A stretch of 43,362 bases of DNA from WJMD01 sp964596015 (GTDB lineage Bacteria; Joyebacterota; Joyebacteria; Joyebacterales; Joyebacteraceae), in NCBI GenBank assembly GCA_964596015.1, contig CAZQSB010000020.1, positions 1-43,362 on the forward strand. Direction: 5' to 3'. The notes below the pieces were generated by a model. It was given only the letters and a program-made list of their open reading frames with translations, ran no database searches and was not told the origin of the DNA. Below, in pieces: positions 23,598 to 32,070 of the stretch; positions within the stretch are counted from its first letter, which is position 1; every line of letters begins with the position of its first letter. The position numbers and the translations under genes were made by a program.

Positions 23598-24395
23598 ATG
23601 CACGAAGAGCTGACTCCCGGCGGGCCGGACGAGCTCGAGGGCGAAGCGACCCTCGTCAACCGGCCCGTCTACCAGGTCAGGATCGACGCGTTCGAGGGGC
23701 CACTCGACCTCCTGCTTCATCTCATCCGGTCGCAGGAGCTCGACATCTACGACATCCCCATCGCGCAGATCACCGACCAGTATCTCGAGTACCTCGGCTT
23801 CATGGAGTCGCTCGACCTGTCGCTGGCGGGCGAGTTCCTCGAGATGGCCGCCACGCTCATCCGGATCAAGGTCCGGATGCTCCTGCCGGCGCCGGAGACC
23901 GAGGACGAGGAGGAGGAGGACCCGCGACAGGAGCTCGTACGGAGGCTCGTCGAGTACAAGGAGTTCAAGGAGGTCGCGAAGGACCTCTCCGAGCGCGAGC
24001 TCGAGCGCCGCGAACACCACCCGCGGGCCGTCGATGTCTCGCAGTATCTCGACGAGGAGCCCGACACCGATGAACTCCTGAAGGACGTCACGCTGTTCGA
24101 CCTGGTCGACGCGCTTCGCGAGGTCCTGGTCAGGGTCCCGCACCGCATCGACGTCCACGCCGTCGACCTCGAGGAGGTGACGGTCGAAGAGAGGATCGAG
24201 CAGCTCCGGACGCTGATCAGGCCAGGCGCGGCGAAGCGCTTCACGGAGCTCTTCGAGGGCGACGCAAGCCGGGACCGGGTCGTCGCGACGTTCATCGCCC
24301 TTCTCGAGCTCATCAAGCGGGGCGTGCTCAGCGCGATGCAGGAGCGGGTCTTCGGAGAGATCATGATCACCGCGAACGCGGAGGAGGAGTCGTGA
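23598..24395 (+). CDS. scpA: Segregation and condensation protein A
   Basis: Kleisin subunit that bridges SMC heads and binds ScpB in the bacterial condensin. From ATG 23598 the protein has 265 residues; GGAG lies five bases upstream, and a promoter maps just before it. The alternative ATG 23547 would start upstream of the predicted transcript. The kleisin N-terminus reads RIDAFEGPLDLLLHLIRSQELDIYDIPIAQITDQYLEYL. A charged middle part (about 110-185) and a C-terminal winged helix (VVATFIALLELIKRGVLSAMQERVFGEIMI) follow. Its TGA overlaps the scpB GTG by four bases. Confidence 0.94.
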   Translation: MHEELTPGGPDELEGEATLVNRPVYQVRIDAFEGPLDLLLHLIRSQELDIYDIPIAQITDQYLEYLGFMESLDLSLAGEFLEMAATLIRIKVRMLLPAPETEDEEEEDPRQELVRRLVEYKEFKEVAKDLSERELERREHHPRAVDVSQYLDEEPDTDELLKDVTLFDLVDALREVLVRVPHRIDVHAVDLEEVTVEERIEQLRTLIRPGAAKRFTELFEGDASRDRVVATFIALLELIKRGVLSAMQERVFGEIMITANAEEES

Positions 24396-25306
24396 GCGAG
24401 CTTGCGCTCAAGTCGATCGTCGAGGCGCTCCTGTTCTCGTCGGACGCTCCGGTCACGCTCGATCGGCTGTGCTCGGTGCTCGAGGGCAGAGACCGTTCTG
24501 ACATCCGGGAGGCCGTCGAGACGCTCGCTTCGGAGTACGAGCGGGACGAGAGGGCCTTCACCGTCGCGAAGGTGGCCGGCGGGTGGCAGCTCTACGCGCG
24601 GCCCGAGTACTCGCAGTGGATCCGCGACCTGAACCGGTCGCGCGCCTCGACGCGTCTGAGTCAGGCGGCGCTCGAGACGCTGGCCATCGTGGCGTACAAG
24701 CAGCCTATCGTCCGGGCCGAGGTCGAGGGCGTCAGGGGCGTCGACTCGAGCGGCGTGCTCGCGACCCTCCTGAAGCGCGACCTCATCGCCATCGCCGGCC
24801 GCGCGCCCGGCATGGGACGCGCCCTGATGTACAGGACCACAAGGGAGTTCCTCCGCTACTTCGGCCTCGACTCGGTCACCGACCTTCCCCGGCTGGAGGA
24901 GTTCGCAGAGGTCCTCGGCCTGAAGCCCGAGGAGCTCTCGGCGACCGTCGAGGGCGCCGAGTCGGCGGGCGCGCTGGCGGCGCCCGAGGAGACGGATGAA
25001 GGGAGCTCCGGGACCGACGAGGAGGACCCGGAGAACCAGCCGCTGTCCCCGAACGCCGAGGGAGCAGCGTCGGCGGAAGAACGGCCGCTGCCCCCGCCCG
25101 CCGGGGAGCACGCGGCGAACGCAGGCCGGCCGCGAACGTCGGACTCCGCGGAGTCGGCCGCGGCGGAACAGTCGGGTCCGTCGACCTCGCGCGTCGTCGC
25201 CCCGACGGCCACGGAGGAGGAGGACGAAGGGGGAGGAGCCCGCCCGCCCTTCTCGATGCACAGCGTGCCCGACGGCGAGATCCTGACCCCGCTCGATGAG
25301 GATTAA
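24392..25306 (+). CDS. scpB: Segregation and condensation protein B with long acidic tail
   Basis: ScpB partner of the SMC-ScpAB complex. Residues 1 to about 185 form two winged helices with family features: LKSIVEALLFSSDAPVTLDRL, GGWQLYARPEYSQWI, LSQAALETLAIVAYKQPIVRAEVEGVRGV and FLRYFGLDSVTDLPRL. Residues about 190-304 are a low-complexity tail rich in Glu, Ala, Ser and Pro, unlike the short C-terminus of most ScpB proteins (total 304 against the usual 180-220). The GTG overlaps scpA and the end overlaps rluB by 11 bases, so all three are probably coupled. The tail is likely disordered. Confidence 0.92.
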   Translation: MSELALKSIVEALLFSSDAPVTLDRLCSVLEGRDRSDIREAVETLASEYERDERAFTVAKVAGGWQLYARPEYSQWIRDLNRSRASTRLSQAALETLAIVAYKQPIVRAEVEGVRGVDSSGVLATLLKRDLIAIAGRAPGMGRALMYRTTREFLRYFGLDSVTDLPRLEEFAEVLGLKPEELSATVEGAESAGALAAPEETDEGSSGTDEEDPENQPLSPNAEGAASAEERPLPPPAGEHAANAGRPRTSDSAESAAAEQSGPSTSRVVAPTATEEEDEGGGARPPFSMHSVPDGEILTPLDED

Positions 25307-26057
25307 CCGCTATCTGGCCAGGGCCGGCGTCGCCTCGAGACGCGGCGCCGAGAAGCTCGTCGAGGCCGGCCGCGTGTCGGTCAACGGCGAGGTCGTAAGC
25401 AGGCTCGCGACCACGGTCGAGCCGAGCGCGGACGTCGTCGAGGTGGACGGCGAGCGCGTCTTCCTCCCGGAGAGCTTCACCACAATCATGGTCAACAAGC
25501 CCGTGGGCGTGGTCGTGACGATGCGCGATCCGCAGGGGCGGCCTACGGTCGCCGACCTCGTGTCCGACGTTCCGGCGCGGGTCGTTCCGGTCGGCAGACT
25601 CGACGCGGACAGCGAGGGGCTTCTCCTCATGACGGACGACGGCAGGCTCGCCCACCGCGTGACGCATCCCTCGTTCGAGCTCGACAAGGTCTACGAAGTG
25701 ACCGCCCGCGGGGAGCTGAGCGAACCCGACAGGAGACGCCTCGAGGACGGCGTCGTTCTCGACGGCCGCAGAACATCGAAGGCGAGGGTCGACGTCGCAT
25801 CGACGGAGCACAACCGGACCCTCGCCGTCGTCACGATCCACGAGGGCAGGAAACGGCAGATCCGCAGGATGTTCGAAGCGGTCGGCCACCCGGTTCGCGA
25901 GCTCAGAAGGGTGCGCGTCGGCCCGCTCGAGCTCGGAGACCTGCGTCCCGGCGCGTGGCGCAGCCTGACCCCGCGGGAGCTCAGGGCCCTGGGGAAGGCC
26001 GTGGGGCTTGACAGAACGCCCGAAACGTCTTGCGGGGAAGAGAACTCGCAGCTATAA
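25296..26057 (+). CDS. rluB: 23S rRNA pseudouridine synthase (RluB-like)
   Basis: A 253-residue pseudouridine synthase of the RsuA/RluB group. An N-terminal S4 RNA-binding domain (MRINRYLARAGVASRRGAEKLVEAGRVSVNG) is followed by the catalytic domain with Asp103 in VGRLDADSEGLLLMTDDG. Further landmarks are NKPVGVVVTMRDPQG, LAHRVTHPSFELDKVYEV and EGRKRQIRRMFEAVGHPVREL. The expected target is U2605 of 23S rRNA by family. The ATG overlaps the scpB end by 11 bases; scpA-scpB-rluB order is widespread. Its 3' end contains the promoter for cmk. Confidence 0.92.
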   Translation: MRINRYLARAGVASRRGAEKLVEAGRVSVNGEVVSRLATTVEPSADVVEVDGERVFLPESFTTIMVNKPVGVVVTMRDPQGRPTVADLVSDVPARVVPVGRLDADSEGLLLMTDDGRLAHRVTHPSFELDKVYEVTARGELSEPDRRRLEDGVVLDGRRTSKARVDVASTEHNRTLAVVTIHEGRKRQIRRMFEAVGHPVRELRRVRVGPLELGDLRPGAWRSLTPRELRALGKAVGLDRTPETSCGEENSQL

Positions 26058-26058
26058 T
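26030..26058 (+). promoter_or_regulatory. Promoter for cmk inside the end of rluB
   Basis: TTGCGG (26030-26035), 17-base spacer, perfect TATAAT (26053-26058). The -10 overlaps the rluB stop codon. The start near 26065 would drive cmk-plsC-ispH-rpsA. Confidence 0.72.
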
Positions 26059-26074
26059 CGATAGCTCGGTCGAA

Positions 26075-26827
26075 GTGACAGATGACACCGCTGGGCAGGC
26101 CTCAAGACGACCTCACATCGGGACGAGGGATACCAGCCTGATCATCGCGATCGACGGGCCGGCCGCGTCGGGCAAGAGCACGACGGCCCGGGCGGTGGCC
26201 GAGAGACTCGGGTTCACGTACATCGACAGCGGGGCCATGTACCGCGCGGCGGCTCTCTCCGCCATGCGGCGCGGGGTTTCGCTCGACGACGCCGACGCTC
26301 TCCGCCGCGTCGCGGAGGAGGCGACGATCGAGCTTCGGGACCGCGGTCGCGGGAACGTGTTCCTCGACGGCGAGGACGTGACCGCGGCCATCAGGTCGCG
26401 CGAGGTGTCCGACGCCGCGTCCGTCATGTCGACGGTGCCCGGCGTCCGCCGCGCGCTCGTCAGCCGGCAGCGCCGGCTGGGGGAGCGCGAGGACTGCGTC
26501 ATGGAGGGACGCGACATCGGAACGGTCGTGTTTCCTGACGCCGACCTCAAGGTCTTTCTCACGGCCGGGGTGGAGGAGAGAGCGCGCCGCCGCTTCGCGG
26601 AGTCCGGAGGCGAGGGCGCGACGATCCAGGAGATCGAGCGCGAGATCGCGGGGCGCGACCGGCGGGACGAAACGCGCGAGGACAGCCCGCTTGTCAAAGC
26701 CCCCGACGCGGTCGTGGTCGACACGACGTCGATGACGATCGAGGAGCAGGTCGAGCGCGTGGTCGAGCTTGCCGTGGAACGAGGCGCGAACACGGCCGGG
26801 AGCGAGCGCGGAGCGCGCCGCTCGTGA
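26075..26827 (+). CDS. cmk: Cytidylate kinase
   Basis: Phosphorylates CMP and dCMP. The P-loop reads IAIDGPAASGKSTTARAVAERLG, followed by YIDSGAMYRAAAL, the CMP-binding region and MEGRDIGTVVFPDADLKVFLTA. The start is uncertain: GTG 26075 is the first ordinary start after the predicted transcription start and gives 250 residues, but it has no ribosome site and adds about 20 residues before the usual N-terminus. A CTG at 26138, eight or nine bases after GGACGAGGG, would give the normal family start (L-IIAIDGPAASG). The end overlaps plsC by four bases. The order cmk-plsC-ispH-rpsA is shared with many bacteria. Confidence 0.9.
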   Translation: MTDDTAGQASRRPHIGTRDTSLIIAIDGPAASGKSTTARAVAERLGFTYIDSGAMYRAAALSAMRRGVSLDDADALRRVAEEATIELRDRGRGNVFLDGEDVTAAIRSREVSDAASVMSTVPGVRRALVSRQRRLGEREDCVMEGRDIGTVVFPDADLKVFLTAGVEERARRRFAESGGEGATIQEIEREIAGRDRRDETREDSPLVKAPDAVVVDTTSMTIEEQVERVVELAVERGANTAGSERGARRS

Positions 26828-27420
26828 GGGCGCACTACCGGATCGGCCGGGCCCTGGCCCGCCTGTTCGTCAGGCTCCTCTGGGGCTTCACGACGGAGGG
26901 CGGCGAGAGGGTCCCGGCGAAGGGACCGGTGCTTCTGGCGCCGAACCACATCTCCGGGTGGGATCCGCTGCTGGTCGGGCTGGGCTGCCCGCGCGAGACA
27001 CACTTCCTCGCGAAGGAGGAGCTCTTCGAAAACCCGCTCCTCGCATGGCTCATTCGGGCGTACAACGCGATACCCGTCAGACGCGGCGCGTCCGACCGAC
27101 GCGCCCTCAGACGGGCGGTCTCGGTCCTCAGGGGCGGCGGCGCGATGCTGATGTTCCCGGAGGGGACCCGCAGCCGGGACGGAAGGCTCAGAGAGGGACG
27201 CCCGGGCGCGGCGTGGGTCGCCGCGACGGCCGGAGCCATGGTCGTACCGGTCTGGGTCACGGGCGCCCGCGACCTCAAGGGCGCGTTCCTGAGAAGACGG
27301 CGGCTGCTGGTGCGTTTCGGAGCGCCGATCGCTCCGCCGGAGGACGGCGACTACCGGGCTCTCTCGGAGGCGATCATGTCCGCGATCCGGGAGCTGGCCG
27401 GAGGGGTGGTGGAGGCATGA
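26824..27420 (+). CDS. plsC: 1-acyl-sn-glycerol-3-phosphate acyltransferase
   Basis: Makes phosphatidic acid by acylating lysophosphatidic acid at the inner membrane. The 198-residue protein has the acyltransferase box N41-H42-ISGW-D47 (HxxxxD), the glycerophosphate-binding block F111-PEGTRSRDG and GAAWVAATAGAMVVPVWVTG. The GTG overlaps the cmk TGA. Short N-terminal hydrophobic residues suggest monotopic membrane contact. Its ATGA junction couples it to ispH. All PlsC motifs are intact. Confidence 0.92.
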   Translation: MRAHYRIGRALARLFVRLLWGFTTEGGERVPAKGPVLLAPNHISGWDPLLVGLGCPRETHFLAKEELFENPLLAWLIRAYNAIPVRRGASDRRALRRAVSVLRGGGAMLMFPEGTRSRDGRLREGRPGAAWVAATAGAMVVPVWVTGARDLKGAFLRRRRLLVRFGAPIAPPEDGDYRALSEAIMSAIRELAGGVVEA

Positions 27421-28301
27421 AGGTCGAGGTCGCTCCCGGCGCCGGATTCTGCTTCGGCGTGAAACGGGCGCTCCGGCTCGCGTTCGAGGCGGCCCGGGGC
27501 GGAGACGGTCCGATCGTCACCCTCGGCCCGATCATTCACAACCCGCAGGTCGTCGAGCGGCTCGAGGACGAGGGGCTTCGGGTCATCCGGAGTCTGGACG
27601 AGATCGACACGGGAACGCTGGTCGTGCGGTCGCACGGTCTTCCGGCGTCGCTTCTGAACGAGGCCGGACGCCGGAACATCCGGATCGTGGACGCCACGTG
27701 CCCCTTCGTCAAGCAGGTGCAGGACCGGGCGAAGGAGCTGGAACGGGAGGGATACCTCGTCGTGGTCGTGGGCGAGGAGGACCATCCCGAGGTCCTGTCC
27801 ATCACCGGCAGTCTCGAGCGGCCGGCCGTCGTCGTGGACGGGCCGGCGGGGCTCGACGCCGTCGGCGACGCGGAGCGAGTCGGCGTCGTCTGCCAGACGA
27901 CGCAGCCGCCGGAGCGGCTGAGATCGGTGATCGCCGGGCTTCTGCGGACGGCGCCCGAGATCAAGGTGTTCAACACGATCTGCGAGGCCACGTTCGAACG
28001 GCAGGCGAACGCCCTCGAGCTGGCCGGGCGCGCCGACGTCATGCTGGTCGTCGGCGGAAGGAACAGCGCGAATACAAGGCGTCTCTGGGAACTGTGCCGC
28101 GAGGCGGACTGTGACGCCTACCACATAGAGACGGCCGGCGAGTTCGACCCCTCGTGGATCGAGGGCGCCGAGGTCGTCGGGATAACGGGAGGCGCTTCGA
28201 CACCGCAGTGGATCATCGACGAGCTGGTGAACGCGGTGGAGAACGCCATGGCCTCCGGAGGGACCGGAGGAGGAACGCCGCCCTCAGTCGGCAGTGATTG
28301 A
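27417..28301 (+). CDS. ispH: 4-hydroxy-3-methylbut-2-enyl diphosphate reductase
   Basis: Last enzyme of the MEP isoprenoid pathway, making IPP and DMAPP; an iron-sulfur enzyme. The 294-residue protein has the three cluster cysteines Cys12 (GAGFCFGV), Cys95 (DATCPFV) and Cys189 (NTICEAT). The diphosphate-binding residues are in HNPQVV, VRSHG and EEDHPEV, with the CQTTQP threonine pair. The ATG overlaps the plsC stop by four bases and has GGAGG just upstream. In Clostridia and relatives ispH is fused or adjacent to an S1 protein gene; here rpsA begins 25 bases after its stop. Confidence 0.96.
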   Translation: MKVEVAPGAGFCFGVKRALRLAFEAARGGDGPIVTLGPIIHNPQVVERLEDEGLRVIRSLDEIDTGTLVVRSHGLPASLLNEAGRRNIRIVDATCPFVKQVQDRAKELEREGYLVVVVGEEDHPEVLSITGSLERPAVVVDGPAGLDAVGDAERVGVVCQTTQPPERLRSVIAGLLRTAPEIKVFNTICEATFERQANALELAGRADVMLVVGGRNSANTRRLWELCREADCDAYHIETAGEFDPSWIEGAEVVGITGGASTPQWIIDELVNAVENAMASGGTGGGTPPSVGSD

Positions 28302-28326
28302 CGTTCGAGAGGAGAGAGCAGGCAGG

Positions 28327-30631
28327 ATGGTCGAGGACAAAGACAAAATCGAAACCCAGGACACGATGAACGAGAACGAAACGGAAACGGAAGCGGCTCC
28401 GAAGACGGAGGAGGACCAGCCGACCGGTACCGAGGAGGTCGCGACGGCCGGGACGAGCGGGACCGAACCGGACGAAGCCGCCGCCGGCGAGCCGGAACCC
28501 GAGGACATCGAAAGCGCGGTCGAGACCCCCGACGAACTGCCCGAGGAGGCTCTCGAGGCCGCCGAGAAGATCACGACGGCCATCGAGGTGTCGGACGACG
28601 AGCTCGAGGAACTCGGCTACACGCGCGAGGAATACGAGGCGATGGCCGAGATGTACGAGTCGACCCTCCGCTCGATCGACGAGGGCGAACTCGTCAAGGG
28701 CCGCGTTCTCTCGGTCAACGAGAACGAGGTGATGGTCGACATCGGCTTCAAGTCCGAGGGCCGGATCCCCATCGAGGAGTTCACGGAGCCCGACGAGATC
28801 AAGCCGGGCGACGAGATCAGCGTGCTGCTCGAGGCCACCGAGGACCAGGACGGCGAGGTCCGCGTCTCGAAGCGCAAGGCCGACTTCCTGCAGGTCTGGG
28901 ACAAGATCAAGGAAGCGCACGACGACCAGTCGATCGTGGAAGGCGTGCCGAAGCGCCGGATCAAGGGCGGCCTCAAGGTCGACCTGTTCGGCGTCGAGGC
29001 GTTCCTGCCCGGCTCGCAGGTCGCGCTCAGGAGGATCCCGAACCTCGAGGACATGCTGGGCAAGAAGCTTCGGTTCCGCATCCTCAAGGTCAACAAGCGC
29101 AGAAGGAACATCGTCATCTCGCGTCGCGTCGTCCTCGAGGACGAGCGGCAGAGCATGAAGGAAGACCTCCTGAAGGAGCTCGAGGTCGGGCAGACCAGGC
29201 AGGGCGTGGTCAAGAACATCACCGACTTCGGCGCGTTCGTCGACCTGGGAGGCATCGACGGACTTCTCCACATCACCGACATGAGCTGGGGCCGTATCAG
29301 GCACCCCTCGGAGCTCGTGGCAATCGGAGACGAGCTGACCGTCAGGGTCCTCTCGTTCGATCCGGAGCGCGAGCGCATCTCTCTCGGACTCAAGCAGCTC
29401 GCCGAGTACCCGTGGGAGAACGTCGAGGAGGAGTTCCCGGTCAACTCGAAGGTCCGCGGCAAGGTCGTGTCGATCACCGACTACGGCGCGTTCATCGAGC
29501 TGAAGGAAGGCGTCGAGGGCCTGGTCCACATCTCCGAGATGTCATGGACGCAGCACGTCCGACATCCATCGAAGATCCTGGGCATCGGCGATATCGTCGA
29601 GGTGAAGGTCCTGAACGTCAACAAGCCGGAGGAGAAGATCTCGCTGTCCCTGAAGCGGACCGAGAGCGACCCCTGGCAGGACCTCGACACGAAGTACCCC
29701 GTCGGCACGCGGATCGAAGGGCGTGTCCGGAACCTGACCGACTTCGGAGCGTTCGTCCAGCTCGAGGAGGGAATGGACGGTCTCGTCCATATCTCCGACA
29801 TGTCCTGGACGAAGCGGATCAAGCACCCGAGCGAGGTCGTGCACCGCGGCGAGAAGGTCGAGGTCATGGTTCTGGGCATCGACAAGGAGCGACACAGGAT
29901 CTCTCTCGGCATCAAGCAGTGCCAGGAGAACCCGTGGCCCGAGATCGCCGAGAAGTACGCCGTCGGGACGGATGTGGAGGGGAAGATCTCCCGCATCCAC
30001 AAGTCGGGCATCGTCGTCGAGATCCCGGAGGACATCGAAGGCTTCGTGCCGATGTCGCATCTGGCCCTTCCGGACATCTCGAGGGTCGAGGCGCGCTTCG
30101 CACCGGGCGATACGATCCCGCTGGAGGTGATCGAGGTCTCGCCTGAGAACCGACGCATCGTCCTTTCGGTCAAGGCCTACATGGAGAAGCAGCCCGAGGA
30201 GGCGCTCCAGGAGTACATCGCCGCCCACGAGGTCCGGCCCGAGCTTCTGGAAGGCAAGAAGGGCGAGGACGAAGAGGGGGGCGCCGAGGGCGAGGAGAAG
30301 CCCGAGGATTCCGACGAGGCCGGAACCGAGGAGAAGGCGGAGGGCGCCGAGGGCGAGGAGAAGCCCGAGGCCTCCGACGAGGCCGGAACCGAGGAGAAGG
30401 CGGAGGACGCCGAGGGCGAGGAANNNNNNNNNNNNNNNNNNNNNNNNNNNNNNNNNNNNNNNNNNNNNNNNNNNNNNNNNNNNNNNNNNNNNNNNNNNNN
30501 NNNNNNNNNNNNNNNNNNNNNNNTCCGACGAGGCCGGAACCGAGGAGGAACCCTCCGCGGACGAGGAAGAGGACGACAAGAAGCCCGAGTCCGGAAACGC
30601 TGAGTCGTCCGAAGAGGACGAGACCCGGTAG
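28327..30631 (+). CDS. rpsA: Ribosomal protein S1-like protein, six S1 domains, interrupted by assembly gap
   Basis: RNA-binding 30S protein that helps load mRNA. Six S1 domains begin near residues 119, 203, 287, 372, 459 and 546; domains 3-5 carry the strong I-T-D-F/Y-G-A-F-V/I...GLxHIS/TDMSW form. An acidic N-terminal extension of about 115 residues and an acidic C-terminal tail from about 625 flank them. The tail contains a 21-residue repeat and is interrupted by 100 N at 30424-30523. The reading frame before and after the gap is clear (SDEAGTEEEPS...SSEEDETR then TAG at 30629-30631), but 100 bases would break it, so the true gap length differs. Start ATG 28327 lies about ten bases after AGGAGAG; GTG 28294 is an alternative. 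The visible parts imply at least about 738 residues. Confidence 0.93.
30280..30423 (+). repeat. 63-base tandem repeat in the S1 protein tail
   Basis: Two full units (30280-30342, 30343-30405) and the first 18 bases of a third (30406-30423) encode (G/D)AEGEEKPE(D/A)SDEAGTEEKAE. The two full units differ at only two neighbouring bases. The sequence after the N run (30524-30547) resumes inside the same unit. Confidence 0.92.
30424..30523. other. Assembly gap (100 N)
   Basis: Exactly 100 N, the usual placeholder for a scaffold gap of unknown size. It sits inside the 63-base repeat, so the assembler most likely failed on the repeat. Keeping the reading frame requires 12 + 63n missing bases if the repeat pattern continues. 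Confidence 0.97.
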
Positions 30632-30677
30632 TTTCACGGACGCATCGGCGCCTCACGGGGCGCTCCGATCAGAGGTT

Positions 30678-30709
30678 CGGGGGGACTCGTGCTCGGGTCC
30701 CCCCGTTTT
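30678..30709 (+). terminator. Intrinsic terminator after rpsA
   Basis: CGGGGGGAC pairs with GTCCCCCCG (9 bp) over a 10-base loop and is followed by TTTT. It closes the cmk-plsC-ispH-rpsA unit. Confidence 0.9.
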
Positions 30710-30729
30710 CATGCGAGGCATGTGACGGC

Positions 30730-32070
30730 ATGGAACGGAGCGGAAGGCCGACCGTTTCCCTGACGACGGTCGGATGCAAGCTCAACCAGTACGAGACCGA
30801 GGGGCTCGCCGAGCGATTCGAGCGAGCCGGCTATGACATCGTGCCCGACGGCCGACCGGCCGACGTGTGCGTCGTGAACACATGCACCGTGACCACGCGC
30901 AGCGACTACCGCTCCCGTCAGATGCTCAGGCGCGGAGCGCGGCGGAGCGGTCTCGTCGTCGCGACGGGGTGCTACGCCGAGCGCGAACCCGACGCACTGG
31001 CCGGAATGCCCGAGGTCTCGCTCGTGGTCGGGAACGGGTCCCGAGGCGAGCTGGTGGGTCTCGTGGGAGACGCGCTGGCCGGCAGGAGCGTGGAGAGAGT
31101 CTACCACGGTCGGATCGACCCGACGCTCTGTGACGGCTACGACGTGTCGGACTTTCGCGGCCACACCCGCGCATTCCTCAAGATCCAGGACGGTTGCGAC
31201 CATCACTGCACCTACTGCGCGGTCCCCGGCGCCAGAGGACCCTCGAGGAGCCGACCGGGCCGGGACGTGACAGGCCAGCTCGGGAGACTCGCGGAGGCCG
31301 GATACCGGGAGGTCGTCCTGACCGGAGTCCACATCGGCTGCTACGAGGACCCGGAAGCCGAGACGCGGGGTCTCGCCGGGCTCCTCCGGGAGGCGGTCGA
31401 GGTCCCGGGCATCGAGCGCGTGCGGCTCGGTTCCCTGGAGCCGACCGAGCTCACCCCGGAGCTGGCCGAACTCATCGTCACCGAGCCGCGGGTCTGCCCA
31501 CACCTTCACATCCCGCTCCAGAGCGGCTCGGACCGCGTCCTCGCGCGAATGGGCCGGCGCTACGACGGCGAGTCCTACGTCAGGACCGTCCGACGCGTCA
31601 CCGACAGACTGCCGAGCTGCGGGCTGGGGGCGGACGTCATGGTGGGATTCCCGGGAGAGACCGACGAGGACTTCCAGCGGACACTCGACATTGTCGGGAG
31701 GCTTCCGTTCACGTACCTCCACGTCTTCTCGTACTCGCCGCGGCCCGGGACCCCCGCCGCGGACTACGCTGGACGGGTCGACGGAGTGGAGAAGCGCCGG
31801 AGGAGTCGCGCACTCAGGGCGGTGTCGAGAGGGAGGTCCCTCGAGTTTCGCCGCTCGCTCGTGGGGCAGAAGCTCGAGGTCCTGTTCGAGGACCGCGAAG
31901 ACCTCGAACCGGGAACGGCGACCGGGCTTTCGGGAAGCTACGTGCGGGTCGACGTTCAAACGAACCAGGAGCTCGCGAACGGGGTGGCCGAGGTCGAGAT
32001 CACAGGGGCCACGCCCGAGCGCACCGAGGGCGTCGTCATCGAAGGCACTCTCAGACAGGGAAGCCCGTGA
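30730..32070 (+). CDS. mtaB: tRNA t6A37 methylthiotransferase (MtaB)
   Basis: Adds the methylthio group to t6A at position 37 of tRNAs. The 446-residue protein has the MTTase N-terminal domain with Cys16 (TVGCKLNQYE, the MtaB-type start), Cys52 (VVNTCTVT) and Cys81 (ATGCYAE) for the auxiliary cluster. The radical SAM motif C156-DHH-C160-TY-C163 follows, then LTGVHIGCYEDP, HLHIPLQSGSDRVLARMGRRY and VGFPGETDEDFQRT. A TRAM-like RNA-binding domain closes it. The GCKLNQ start separates MtaB from MiaB (GCQMN). It is coupled to miaB by a four-base overlap and follows the rpsA terminator. Confidence 0.93.
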   Translation: MERSGRPTVSLTTVGCKLNQYETEGLAERFERAGYDIVPDGRPADVCVVNTCTVTTRSDYRSRQMLRRGARRSGLVVATGCYAEREPDALAGMPEVSLVVGNGSRGELVGLVGDALAGRSVERVYHGRIDPTLCDGYDVSDFRGHTRAFLKIQDGCDHHCTYCAVPGARGPSRSRPGRDVTGQLGRLAEAGYREVVLTGVHIGCYEDPEAETRGLAGLLREAVEVPGIERVRLGSLEPTELTPELAELIVTEPRVCPHLHIPLQSGSDRVLARMGRRYDGESYVRTVRRVTDRLPSCGLGADVMVGFPGETDEDFQRTLDIVGRLPFTYLHVFSYSPRPGTPAADYAGRVDGVEKRRRSRALRAVSRGRSLEFRRSLVGQKLEVLFEDREDLEPGTATGLSGSYVRVDVQTNQELANGVAEVEITGATPERTEGVVIEGTLRQGSP

